Assembly: GCA_913051775.1 (NCBI GenBank)
Contig: CAJXCL010000006.1
Span: 1-64,000, forward strand
Source of the DNA: an uncultured Nitrospirota bacterium
GTDB taxonomy: Bacteria > Nitrospinota > Nitrospinia > CAJXCL01
Direction of reading: 5' to 3'
Length of the DNA: 64,000 nt
The notes under the pieces are model-generated. The model was given only the letters and a program-made list of their open reading frames with translations, did no database searches and was not told where the DNA came from. Below are positions 49,080 to 58,206 of the stretch, piece after piece. Each line of letters starts with the position of its first letter. The stretch's first letter is position 1. The translations under genes were made by a program, and so were the position numbers.

Positions 49080-49580
49080 CTAATGTTTTTTTAAAAATTT
49101 TTTCACAATCCATTTCGCGATTTCAGAAACATCATCTCTTTTAAACTGCGGAATATCAAGGCCGTACTTATTGTCTGAAATAAGGGCGATAACGTGGTTA
49201 TCGTTTTTGCAGGACAAATTGTTTTCCGCTAAATCAGCCGCAATTTCTATTTTATCATGATCTCCTTCCTTATATCCTTCAGCTATCAGTAAATCTGTGC
49301 CATCTGCATGTCGGAAAGCAATTTCATTTAAGGTAAGCTCTTTTTCGACATCGCGGACTAACGCAAGCATTTTAGGGGAAGATAGAATTGTTAAAGTAGC
49401 GCCGGCATGTTTATGTCGCCAACTGTCCTTTCCCTCTTTATCGAAATCAAACCCATGACTCCTGTCATGTTTTACAGTTGCAATGCGGTATCCTTTATTA
49501 GTCAACTCAGGGATAAGCTTTTCGATAAAGGTCGTTTTCCCGCTATTCGATTTACCTATAATAGATAAAACTGGTATCAT
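49080..49580 (-). CDS. mobB: Molybdopterin-guanine dinucleotide biosynthesis protein MobB
   Basis: VLSIIGKSNSGKTTFIEKLIPEL; TVKHDRSHGFDFDKEGKDSWRHKHAGA; LLIAEGYK. Confidence 0.94.
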   Translation of the reverse strand: MIPVLSIIGKSNSGKTTFIEKLIPELTNKGYRIATVKHDRSHGFDFDKEGKDSWRHKHAGATLTILSSPKMLALVRDVEKELTLNEIAFRHADGTDLLIAEGYKEGDHDKIEIAADLAENNLSCKNDNHVIALISDNKYGLDIPQFKRDDVSEIAKWIVKKFLKKH

Positions 49581-49743
49581 ATTTTTTATATTTAAATATA
49601 AAGTTCTTTCTTAAAAAATCATATAATAACTTATACTTAAGTTTTCTTTATAATACAGCAAAACGATAGTTTTCAGCAGCGGCAGTGGAGTATACAGAGC
49701 GGTCAGGAGGCCGCAGCCACAATTTCTATAAAGGGATTATGCT

Positions 49744-51861
49744 ATGTCTTTTCTCGAGAAGTCAAGTCGTTTAAAGAAGCAGCTGACACTGCTTAATGTA
49801 TATGCCATTGTTGTTGGAGCAACACTTGGAGACGGATTGTTTCTCCTTCCCGGTATTGCGACTCAACAGGCAGGTCCGGCTGTGGTTCTCTGTTATCTTA
49901 TTGCTGTTCTTCCTCTTATACCCGCTATGTTCAGCGTAGTGGAACTTTCTACGGCAATGCCGCGTGCCGGTGGGGTATATTATTTCATCGACCGGAGTAC
50001 GCATCCCCTTCTCGGAACTATAGGTGGACTTGGGACGTGGTGTGCTCTCATCTTGAAAATTTCCTTGGCTCTTATTGGGATGGGAGTCTATATAAATCTT
50101 TTTTTTCCCGATATGCCCTTTACACTTCTGGCTGCATGTCTTGCATTGTTATTTGGATGTATCAATTTATTTAGTGCCGGGAAATCAGGTTCGTTACAGG
50201 TTATTATGGTTTTTGGCCTCCTGACATTTATTGGATGGTTCATAGGTGTAGGTTCTTTTCATATTGAAGCAAATCACTTCACCGGTTTTTTTAATAAAGG
50301 CACCGAAGCCTTTCTTTCCACCGCTGGACTGATCTATATAAGTTATATAGGTATTACGAAGATAGCCAGTGTTTCGGAGGAAATAAAGGATCCTGAAAGA
50401 AATCTCCCTCTCGGCATCTTTTTAGCCATGATTACGGTGGTAATTGTTTATGTTTTAGGCACATTGGTTATCGTGGGTGTTGTCCCGCCACAGAAACTTT
50501 TTGGTAGTCTCACACCTGTTGCAGATGCAGCGCATATACTGGCGGGATCATGGGGAGTAAAAATTACTGCGATGGCCGCGTTGCTTGCTTTTTTATCCAT
50601 AGCAAATGCCGGAATAATGAGCGCTTCAAGATATCCGCTTGCCATGAGCCGAGATCATCTACTACCTCGATATTTTACTTCATTTAATAAAAGTGGTATT
50701 CCGGACCGCGGAATCTATATTACCATCGCCATGGTTCTTGTTGTTATTTTTCTTTTTGATCCACTTAAAATTGCCAAATTAGCAAGCGCTTTTCAACTGT
50801 TGATGTTTTCACTTATCTGCCTTGCTGTTATTGTTATGAGGGAGAGCAGGATAGAATCTTATGATCCAGGATACAGGTCTCCCCTGTACCCCTGGATGCA
50901 GATTTTTGGAATATTCGCCCCTTTTGTCCTTATTTTTGAAATTGGCATGATCTCTTTATTGTTTACCTTCGGCCTCGTTCTCCTCAGCTCCGTATGGTAT
51001 TTCTTCTATGCCCATGACAAAGTAGAACGGGTTGGCGCAATGTATCATATTTTTGAACGAATGGGACAGCGTCGATTTGGCGGTCTTGATAGAGAACTTC
51101 GCGGTATTCTTGTTGAAAAAGGGTTGCGGGGTTCAGATCCTTTTGATGAAGTGATTACACGAGCACAAGTTATAATGCTTTCAAAAAAGACCACCTTTGA
51201 ACAAGCTGTATTACGAGCTTCAGATCTGCTGTCTCAGCATCTGCCATACACAGCTGCTCAACTCACCAAACGTTTTTTGGAAGATACAAAATTGGGAATT
51301 ACTCCTGTTACCCATGGCCTTGCTCTTCCTCACCTTCGACTTCCGAACGTTAAGCGACCTGAAATGGTTCTTCTTCAATGTCGTCCGGGAATCATAATAG
51401 ATAAAAATATGCAGATTCCTGATACAGGATACTCCTCTGGTCCGATACATGCCGTCTTCTTTCTTGTCAGCCCGTTGGAAAATCCAGGCCAGCACCTGCG
51501 AATCCTTGCTAGTATCGCCGGTCACGCGGACGACGACCGTTTTATACCTGACTGGCTCTCCGCAACAAACGAAAATAAGTTAAAGAAATTGTTTCTCAAG
51601 GATAAGCATTTTCTCACTATCCACATTAAAGAGGATTCCCAAAGCGCTTCGTTTATTAGTCAGGCAATTGGTGATTTAGAATTGCCTGAAAACTGCCTGA
51701 TTGCTTTTATTCTCCGAATTAATAAAACTATTATTCCCAGGGGAAATACGGTGCTTGAAGAAAAAGACCTTATTACTTTTATTGGGGAGCCTCATGCTAT
51801 AGAGCAAGTCTATAATCAATACGGAGGGCGCAAGCAGAAAAAAATTGAAGATTCCGCATAG
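49744..51861 (+). CDS. APC-family amino acid permease fused to a PTS EIIA (PtsN-like) domain and a TrkA-C-like domain
   Basis: N-term APC pattern VGATLGDGLFLLPGIATQQAGPA; mid/C-term LGITPVTHGLALPHLRLPNVKRPEMVLLQCRPGI (EIIA phospho-His region) and QAIGDLELPENCLIAFILRINKTIIPRGNTVLEEKDLITFIGEPHAIEQV (RCK_C). Confidence 0.88.
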   Translation: MSFLEKSSRLKKQLTLLNVYAIVVGATLGDGLFLLPGIATQQAGPAVVLCYLIAVLPLIPAMFSVVELSTAMPRAGGVYYFIDRSTHPLLGTIGGLGTWCALILKISLALIGMGVYINLFFPDMPFTLLAACLALLFGCINLFSAGKSGSLQVIMVFGLLTFIGWFIGVGSFHIEANHFTGFFNKGTEAFLSTAGLIYISYIGITKIASVSEEIKDPERNLPLGIFLAMITVVIVYVLGTLVIVGVVPPQKLFGSLTPVADAAHILAGSWGVKITAMAALLAFLSIANAGIMSASRYPLAMSRDHLLPRYFTSFNKSGIPDRGIYITIAMVLVVIFLFDPLKIAKLASAFQLLMFSLICLAVIVMRESRIESYDPGYRSPLYPWMQIFGIFAPFVLIFEIGMISLLFTFGLVLLSSVWYFFYAHDKVERVGAMYHIFERMGQRRFGGLDRELRGILVEKGLRGSDPFDEVITRAQVIMLSKKTTFEQAVLRASDLLSQHLPYTAAQLTKRFLEDTKLGITPVTHGLALPHLRLPNVKRPEMVLLQCRPGIIIDKNMQIPDTGYSSGPIHAVFFLVSPLENPGQHLRILASIAGHADDDRFIPDWLSATNENKLKKLFLKDKHFLTIHIKEDSQSASFISQAIGDLELPENCLIAFILRINKTIIPRGNTVLEEKDLITFIGEPHAIEQVYNQYGGRKQKKIEDSA

Positions 51862-52004
51862 CAACAGGCTGCAGGAATACGCTCGCAAAACACTTTCAGA
51901 AAGCGATAAATAAAACCAAAATATATATTATCTTTGCTGAGTATCAATGTAGTCTTAAAAATGCTTTTGTCTCTTATTCCTTAATAAATCTTATTAGTAA
52001 TAAT

Positions 52005-52784
52005 ATGAAAATTTCTCTATTTCAAATTGACGCTTTTGCAAGTAGGGTTTTCTCAGGAAATTCTGCTGCAGTGTGTCCTCTCGATAAATGGATTGATGAT
52101 TCCATCATGCAGGCTATAGCGAGAGAAAATAACCTTTCTGAAACAGCGTTTTTCGTAAAGAGGGAGAAGCAGTATGAACTGCGCTGGTTTACGCCGGTTA
52201 CCGAAGTAGACCTCTGCGGGCACGCTACTTTAGCCGCCGCTTTCGTATTATTCAATGAACTAAAAATATCGGCAAAGGAAATCGTGTTTCATACAAAAAG
52301 CGGTCCGCTTACTGTTGAACAAAAAGGAGAGCTTTTGGAAATGGATTTTCCCATGCAGCTACCGGTTGCCTGTGATGTTCCTAATGATTTAATCAAAGGG
52401 TTAGGCAAAAAACCGGCAGAAGTTTTAAATTCAGAGGATTATTTGGCAATCTTTGATTCTGAAAGCAAAGTAAGAAATATAAAGCCGGACTTTGAACGAC
52501 TGAAACGTCTTGACTTAAGAGGTGTAATTGTAACCTCACCCGGAGAGAAATCGGATTTTGTATCCCGGTTTTTTGCTCCAAAATTAGGTATTAATGAAGA
52601 CCCAGTAACAGGATCTGCCCACTGTTCATTAGCTCCCTACTGGAAAAGACGCCTGGGAAAGAGCAAACTACATGCTATTCAATTATCTTCACAAGGCGGA
52701 GAATTATACTGTGAAATTCTTGATAAAAGGGTACTGATTTCAGGGAAAGCAGTTAAATTTTCGCATCGGGAAATTTTTGTTTGA
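52005..52784 (+). CDS. PhzF family isomerase-like protein
   Basis: FQIDAFASRVFSGNSAAVCPLDKW; NLSETAFF; RWFTPVTEVDLCGHATLAAAFVLF; GINEDPVTGSAHCSLAPYW. Confidence 0.94.
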   Translation: MKISLFQIDAFASRVFSGNSAAVCPLDKWIDDSIMQAIARENNLSETAFFVKREKQYELRWFTPVTEVDLCGHATLAAAFVLFNELKISAKEIVFHTKSGPLTVEQKGELLEMDFPMQLPVACDVPNDLIKGLGKKPAEVLNSEDYLAIFDSESKVRNIKPDFERLKRLDLRGVIVTSPGEKSDFVSRFFAPKLGINEDPVTGSAHCSLAPYWKRRLGKSKLHAIQLSSQGGELYCEILDKRVLISGKAVKFSHREIFV

Positions 52785-53020
52785 AAGTGCAGATCTCTAC
52801 ATTAAAGATTTCTTGCAACGATCCCTGTACCAGTGAGGTTTAGGGCTTGTTGCGTGTGGCTTTAATTCAATAAATTTTCATAAAGTAAAATGTTTTATGA
52901 ATTCGCCTTGTAAATTACTAAAGTATTTTATGCTATAGGAATCCTGAAAGGTGTTACAACGAAGGATCTATTTGGGGCAAGAAGGTAAGAACGAGTTTCT
53001 GAAAACAAAAAAGGGAAACG

Positions 53021-53407
53021 ATGAAAAATATTTTAGATACTTCCGCAATTTTATCATATTTGGGAAAAGAAAAAGGCTCTGCAAAACTAGATTCTTTTAA
53101 AAGTGGATTGGCAATACCTTTTATAGCTTTAACCAAACTTTATCAGACTAGCTGACAGAAAAAGGGAAAGGTGACAGCAGAGAAAATAAACGGTGTGGTA
53201 AAAGCCTAATAACTTCCAATGCTCTTGCCGGATGAAAAAATTATTCTCACGGTAGGCAAGTTTAAAGTAAATTACCATCTGGGCATTGCCGATACTTTTA
53301 TCATTTACTTCGCGTATAATAGAAAATATTCGTTGGTGACCAAAGACCCGGATTTTGAGATCTTAAAAGACAAGGTGAAAAATTTTTATGGCTTTGAGCT
53401 TTCATAA
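53021..53407 (+). pseudogene. Decayed PIN-domain (VapC-like) toxin gene with in-frame nonsense codons
   Basis: Same frame throughout: MKNILDTSAILSYLGKEKGSAKLDSF...QTS*QKKGKVTAEKINGVVKA**LPMLLPDEKIILTVGKFKVNYHLGIADTFIIYFAYNRKYSLVTKDPDFEILKDKVKNFYGFELS. Confidence 0.78.
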
Positions 53408-53528
53408 ATAATTATTATTTCCGGACAGTACGCTTTTTTCAAAGTCCAATCACCATCTTAAATCTTTAAACCCAGAGTAAGATTTGGGATAATCACCTCT
53501 TATAACGGTCTTGCAATTTTTTCATTCT

Positions 53529-54269
53529 ATGCATCGATTCTTTTTAAAACAAAAACAAATTCTAAATAATAATGTCTTTTTTAATCCCGAAGAAAGTAAA
53601 CAGATCAAAAATGTCCTGCGCCTTTCAACAAAGGACCGCCTTTTGGTTTTGGATAATCAAGGAAACACCTATACAGTGGAAATCTCAAAATCAGATAATA
53701 AAACTTTAAAAGGAAATATTATTAAAAAGCAATTTGAAAGTCCTGACTCTAGGTTCTCAATAACATTAGGACAGGCTTTAACTAAAGGTTCGAAAATAGA
53801 TTTTATTATTCAAAAGGCGACAGAACTGGGTGTGGAAAACATCACTTTTATCGAGACTGAAAGAAGTGTGGTCAAATATAAAAATGTTCAGGCAAAAGAT
53901 AAATTGAAAAGATGGGAAAAAATAGCTAAAGAGGCCGCGGAGCAATCGCATCGCTTAACTATTCCGACTGTTTCCTGCTACCGGAATTTAGAAGATTTTT
54001 GTGAAACTGATGAAAATGCAAACCTAAGATTGATATTTTGGGAAAAGGAAAAGGAAAAAAAGTTGAGAGATTACCTGAAAAATGATATTGGTATAAGCCG
54101 TTTATCAATATTGATTGGTCCTGAAGGGGGATTCAGCTCAAAAGAAATCGAGCTGACCCGTAAATTCGGCTTCATTCCTGTAGGGTTAGGTTCTCGAATC
54201 CTTAAAACAGAAACGGCTGTATTATCTATTTTAAGCATTATCCAATACATAAATGAGGAATTAGGATAA
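53529..54269 (+). CDS. rsmE: 16S rRNA m3U1498 methyltransferase RsmE
   Basis: MHRFFLKQKQILNN; IDFIIQKATELGVENITFIETERSV; EQSHRLTIP; LIGPEGGFSSKEIEL; LGSRILKTETAVLSILSII. Confidence 0.95.
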   Translation: MHRFFLKQKQILNNNVFFNPEESKQIKNVLRLSTKDRLLVLDNQGNTYTVEISKSDNKTLKGNIIKKQFESPDSRFSITLGQALTKGSKIDFIIQKATELGVENITFIETERSVVKYKNVQAKDKLKRWEKIAKEAAEQSHRLTIPTVSCYRNLEDFCETDENANLRLIFWEKEKEKKLRDYLKNDIGISRLSILIGPEGGFSSKEIELTRKFGFIPVGLGSRILKTETAVLSILSIIQYINEELG

Positions 54270-54274
54270 AAGGT

Positions 54275-55834
54275 ATGGGAAAAATAAAAACAGCACTTAT
54301 TAGTGTATCGGATAAAACAGGGATTGTTGAATTCGCAAAGTTTCTATCAGAAAACAGAGTAGAAATATTATCTACAGGTGGTACGGCCACACTTCTAAAA
54401 GAAAATAGCCTGTCTGTAACAATGGTCTCAGAGTATACAGGATTTCCTGAAATGATGGATGGCAGGGTAAAGACCCTTCATCCAAAAATCCACGGTGGAT
54501 TATTAGGAAAACGGGACGATGCAAATCACATGAAAGTGATGAAAGAACACGGCATAAAGCCTATAGATATGTTAGTGGTGAATCTTTATCCATTTGAAGA
54601 AACGATCTCAAAAGAGGACTGTTCCTTTGAAGACGCCGTTGAAAACATTGATATTGGCGGGCCATCCATGATGAGGTCCGCTGCCAAAAATCATAAAGAC
54701 GTCGCTGTTGTTGCAAACTCTCGCCGTTATGAAAAAATAATGCAGGAATTGAAGGATAATGACTTTTCTATCGGTAAAAAAACTAGACTGTCACTGGCAC
54801 AGGAGGCGTTTGCCCATATTAGCCGCTACGACAGCCTTATTTCTGATTATCTTTTAGAAAAAAGCGAAACTAGTAAATCTCATTATCCTGAAAACCATCA
54901 TATTTTATTGAGAAAAATTCAGGATTTACGTTATGGAGAAAATCCTCACCAGAGCGCCGCTTTTTATATAGATGCTCGATCAGGAAATACAGACATTACA
55001 CAGGCTCAACAGTTACAAGGGAAAGAACTCTCTTTTAATAATATTATCGACCTGGACGCTGCTTTGAAAGTGGTTCTGGAGTTTAAGGAGACAGCTTCAG
55101 TTATTATTAAACATACAAATCCCTGCGGAATTGGTATTGATGAAAGCCTTGTTGAAGCGTACAAAAAGGCAAAGGAAACAGACCCTGTTTCTGCTTTCGG
55201 GGGTATTATTGGATTTAACAGAATAGTTGATGCGTCAACCGCTGAAGAAATTGTGATGACTTTTATCGAAGCTATGATTGCGCCTGATTACGAAAAAAAA
55301 GCGTTAGAGATACTTTCGAGGAAAAAGAATTTAAGACTGATGAAGCTGCCCGGGGGAGTGGGAAAAATGAATGGGGGAAACCTGGATATAAAAAGGGTGT
55401 CAGGTGGTTTACTTTTGCAAAATAATGACGATATAGATTTAGTAGAATCGCAACTCAAAGTGGTTACTAAAAGACAGCCTTCTCAAGATCAATGGAAAGC
55501 ATTGCGTTTTGCGTGGAAAGCGGCAAAACATGTGAAATCGAATGCCATTGTCTTTGCAAAAAAAGACCGCACTATAGGTATTGGCGCCGGACAGATGAGT
55601 CGTGTTGATTCCACCAAGATTGCGGTTGAAAAAGCAAAAAGCTCTCTAAAAGGAACTGTTATGGCGTCAGACGCCTTCTTCCCTTTTCGAGATGCAATTG
55701 ACGCGGCTGCTGAAAATGGGATAGCTGCTATAATTCAACCGGGCGGTTCTATAAAAGATGAGGAAGTAATTACGGCAGCCAATGAACACAAAATTGCTAT
55801 GGTATTTACCGGCATCCGGCATTTTAAACATTAA
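54275..55834 (+). CDS. purH: Bifunctional AICAR transformylase/IMP cyclohydrolase
   Basis: [86 protein letters not shown]. Confidence 0.98.
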   Translation: MGKIKTALISVSDKTGIVEFAKFLSENRVEILSTGGTATLLKENSLSVTMVSEYTGFPEMMDGRVKTLHPKIHGGLLGKRDDANHMKVMKEHGIKPIDMLVVNLYPFEETISKEDCSFEDAVENIDIGGPSMMRSAAKNHKDVAVVANSRRYEKIMQELKDNDFSIGKKTRLSLAQEAFAHISRYDSLISDYLLEKSETSKSHYPENHHILLRKIQDLRYGENPHQSAAFYIDARSGNTDITQAQQLQGKELSFNNIIDLDAALKVVLEFKETASVIIKHTNPCGIGIDESLVEAYKKAKETDPVSAFGGIIGFNRIVDASTAEEIVMTFIEAMIAPDYEKKALEILSRKKNLRLMKLPGGVGKMNGGNLDIKRVSGGLLLQNNDDIDLVESQLKVVTKRQPSQDQWKALRFAWKAAKHVKSNAIVFAKKDRTIGIGAGQMSRVDSTKIAVEKAKSSLKGTVMASDAFFPFRDAIDAAAENGIAAIIQPGGSIKDEEVITAANEHKIAMVFTGIRHFKH

Positions 55835-55890
55835 TTTTTAGTTTTCGGTAGTCAGCAATTTGCTTATAGTCGGTCGGATACAGTTAAATC

Positions 55891-57159
55891 ATGAAAGTCT
55901 TAGTAATAGGCAGCGGGGGCAGGGAACACGCCCTGGTGTGGAAGATTTCCCAGAGCCAGATGGTTTCTGAAATATTTTGCGCTCCGGGAAATCCCGGGAT
56001 AGAAGACAAGGCAAGCCTTGTTGATATAAAGGCTGATGATATTGATGGTTTGCTGAACTTTGCCAAAGATAAAAAGATTGATTTAACAATAGTAGGTCCT
56101 GAGCTGCCACTTACTTTAGGGATAGTGGATCTTTTCGAAGGAGCTGGACTTAAAATTTTTGGTCCGTCCAAAAAAGCTGCTGAGCTAGAAAAGAGTAAAG
56201 CCTTTAGCAAGGATCTCCTGAGAAAATATAAAATCCCCAGTGCAAACTATAAACTCTTTACATCTTCTCAGAGTGCCGGAGAATATCTAAAAGATCAGAA
56301 GTTTCCAATTGTAATTAAAGCGGATGGTTTAGCCGCCGGGAAAGGTGTAATCATTTGTGATTCTTTAGAAAGCGCGGAACAGGCAGTAGAAGAAATACTG
56401 GTAAAAAAAATATTCGGTAGTGCCGGCAATAAAATAGTTATTGAAGAATTCCTTGAAGGGGAAGAAGTTTCTGTTCTTGCTTTTTCTGATGGAAATAATA
56501 TAGTGCCTCTTGAGCCGGCTCAGGACCATAAAGCAATCTATGATGGAAATCGAGGGCCTAATACCGGAGGTATGGGAGCCTATTCTCCAGCGCCCATTTT
56601 TACCGATACTCTGGCTGAAGAAATTCTTGAAAATATTTTAAAACCCACAATCAAGGCAATGGCTCTAGAAGGAAGGGCCTATAAAGGAATACTCTACGCC
56701 GGGTTAATGATTATACGCGAGGAACCAAAGGTTTTAGAATTTAATGTGCGGTTTGGCGATCCAGAAACTCAGCCTATTCTTATGCGGATGGAAAGTGACA
56801 TTGTGCCACTTTTTCTTGCTGCTATTGAGGGGAGATTGGATAGTCAAAAAATAAAATGGCGTAAAGACGCATCTGTGTGCGTTGTGATGGCATCGGCAGG
56901 CTATCCTTACAGCTACCCAAAGGGAGAAAAAATTGAAGGGGTTGATAAACTGAGAAACAGCAGGAATACTGTTGTTTTTCATGCAGGCACAAAAAAAGTT
57001 GATAACAAATTGGTGACTAACGGAGGAAGGGTATTGGGAGTTACCTCCCTTGGAAATACTGTTTCAGAGGCCATCAAAAATTCTTATCGGGCAGTCTCAA
57101 AGATTTCATGGGAGAATGTATATTACCGAAGAGATATTGGAAAGAAGGGGGTAAAGTGA
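55891..57159 (+). CDS. purD: Phosphoribosylamine-glycine ligase
   Basis: MKVLVIGSGGREHALVWKI; FCAPGNPGI; VGPELPLTLGIVD; RGPNTGGMGAYSPAP; NVRFGDPETQPIL. Confidence 0.98.
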   Translation: MKVLVIGSGGREHALVWKISQSQMVSEIFCAPGNPGIEDKASLVDIKADDIDGLLNFAKDKKIDLTIVGPELPLTLGIVDLFEGAGLKIFGPSKKAAELEKSKAFSKDLLRKYKIPSANYKLFTSSQSAGEYLKDQKFPIVIKADGLAAGKGVIICDSLESAEQAVEEILVKKIFGSAGNKIVIEEFLEGEEVSVLAFSDGNNIVPLEPAQDHKAIYDGNRGPNTGGMGAYSPAPIFTDTLAEEILENILKPTIKAMALEGRAYKGILYAGLMIIREEPKVLEFNVRFGDPETQPILMRMESDIVPLFLAAIEGRLDSQKIKWRKDASVCVVMASAGYPYSYPKGEKIEGVDKLRNSRNTVVFHAGTKKVDNKLVTNGGRVLGVTSLGNTVSEAIKNSYRAVSKISWENVYYRRDIGKKGVK

Positions 57160-58094
57160 AGGGGCTATTTGTACGAATATTTTGCATTGGAAGAATTTTT
57201 TTAGGTTTTTTTCTGTTATCAGTATTTCTTTTATTGGCAGGTAATGTATCAGCAGAGATGGGAGCATCATTTGCTTTTAATAATGGCTACCGATCCGATG
57301 ATATCGATTGGAATATTGCCGGGGATACCGCTGGAAACAATCCAAATATTTTATCAGAGTTGACCTGGAGTGATTTAAAGATTTATCAGTTGCAAGCAGA
57401 GGGTAAAGTTATTTTGGAATGGTTATATCTGCGCGGTTCAGTAGGTTACGGTTGGATTTTGGATGGCGACAACCAGGATTCAGACTATTTGGGGAACAAC
57501 CGTACTTTTGAATATTCCAGATCAAATAACAGTTCTGATAATGGAAATGTAATGGATGCTTCTATAGGGGTGGGGTATCCATTTGAACCCGGAGCCGGGT
57601 GGTTGAGAATGACGCCTCTTCTGGGTTATTCCCTCCATGAGCAAGATCTCACTATAACAAACGGTTTTCAAACCATTCCTTCAGACGGATCATTTTCAGG
57701 TTTGAACAGCACCTATCATGCTAAGTGGAAGGGGCCATGGGCAGGTATTGACTTCTCCATTGAAGCAAGCAGAAGACTTTCGCTTTTCAGTTCTTTTGAG
57801 TATCACTGGGCGGATTATGACGGTGAAGCAAACTGGAACCTCAGGACTGACTTTGAGCATCCGAAGAGTTTTGAACATGATGCAAGCGGCAAAGGCATTG
57901 TGGTCTCTGCCGGTGGTAGTTACGCTATAAGTAAGAATTGGCTTATCAACGCGAATATAGATTACCGGGAGAGCTCAACTGATGCTGGCACTGACCGCAC
58001 CTTCTTTGCTGATGGCACTACGTCGGACACACGTCTCAATGAAGTCAATTGGAGCTCCTATTCGGCCATGTTAGGAATAATCTTCCGTTTTTAG
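57156..58094 (+). CDS. Outer-membrane beta-barrel protein (omptin-like/Protochlamydia OMP-like)
   Basis: N-terminal signal peptide from GTG 57156 (GTGA overlap with the purD stop); alternating aromatic strands; C-terminal SAMLGIIFRF. Confidence 0.68.
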   Translation: MKGLFVRIFCIGRIFLGFFLLSVFLLLAGNVSAEMGASFAFNNGYRSDDIDWNIAGDTAGNNPNILSELTWSDLKIYQLQAEGKVILEWLYLRGSVGYGWILDGDNQDSDYLGNNRTFEYSRSNNSSDNGNVMDASIGVGYPFEPGAGWLRMTPLLGYSLHEQDLTITNGFQTIPSDGSFSGLNSTYHAKWKGPWAGIDFSIEASRRLSLFSSFEYHWADYDGEANWNLRTDFEHPKSFEHDASGKGIVVSAGGSYAISKNWLINANIDYRESSTDAGTDRTFFADGTTSDTRLNEVNWSSYSAMLGIIFRF

Positions 58095-58206
58095 GCTTGC
58101 TATGGAGCAGATGTCGAAGTATAAAAGCTCAGGAGTTGTGTTAATAATGCAATCATTGCATTATGTTGTGTTACAAAGGCATACCGGACGGTACGGCAAA
58201 AAAGCA

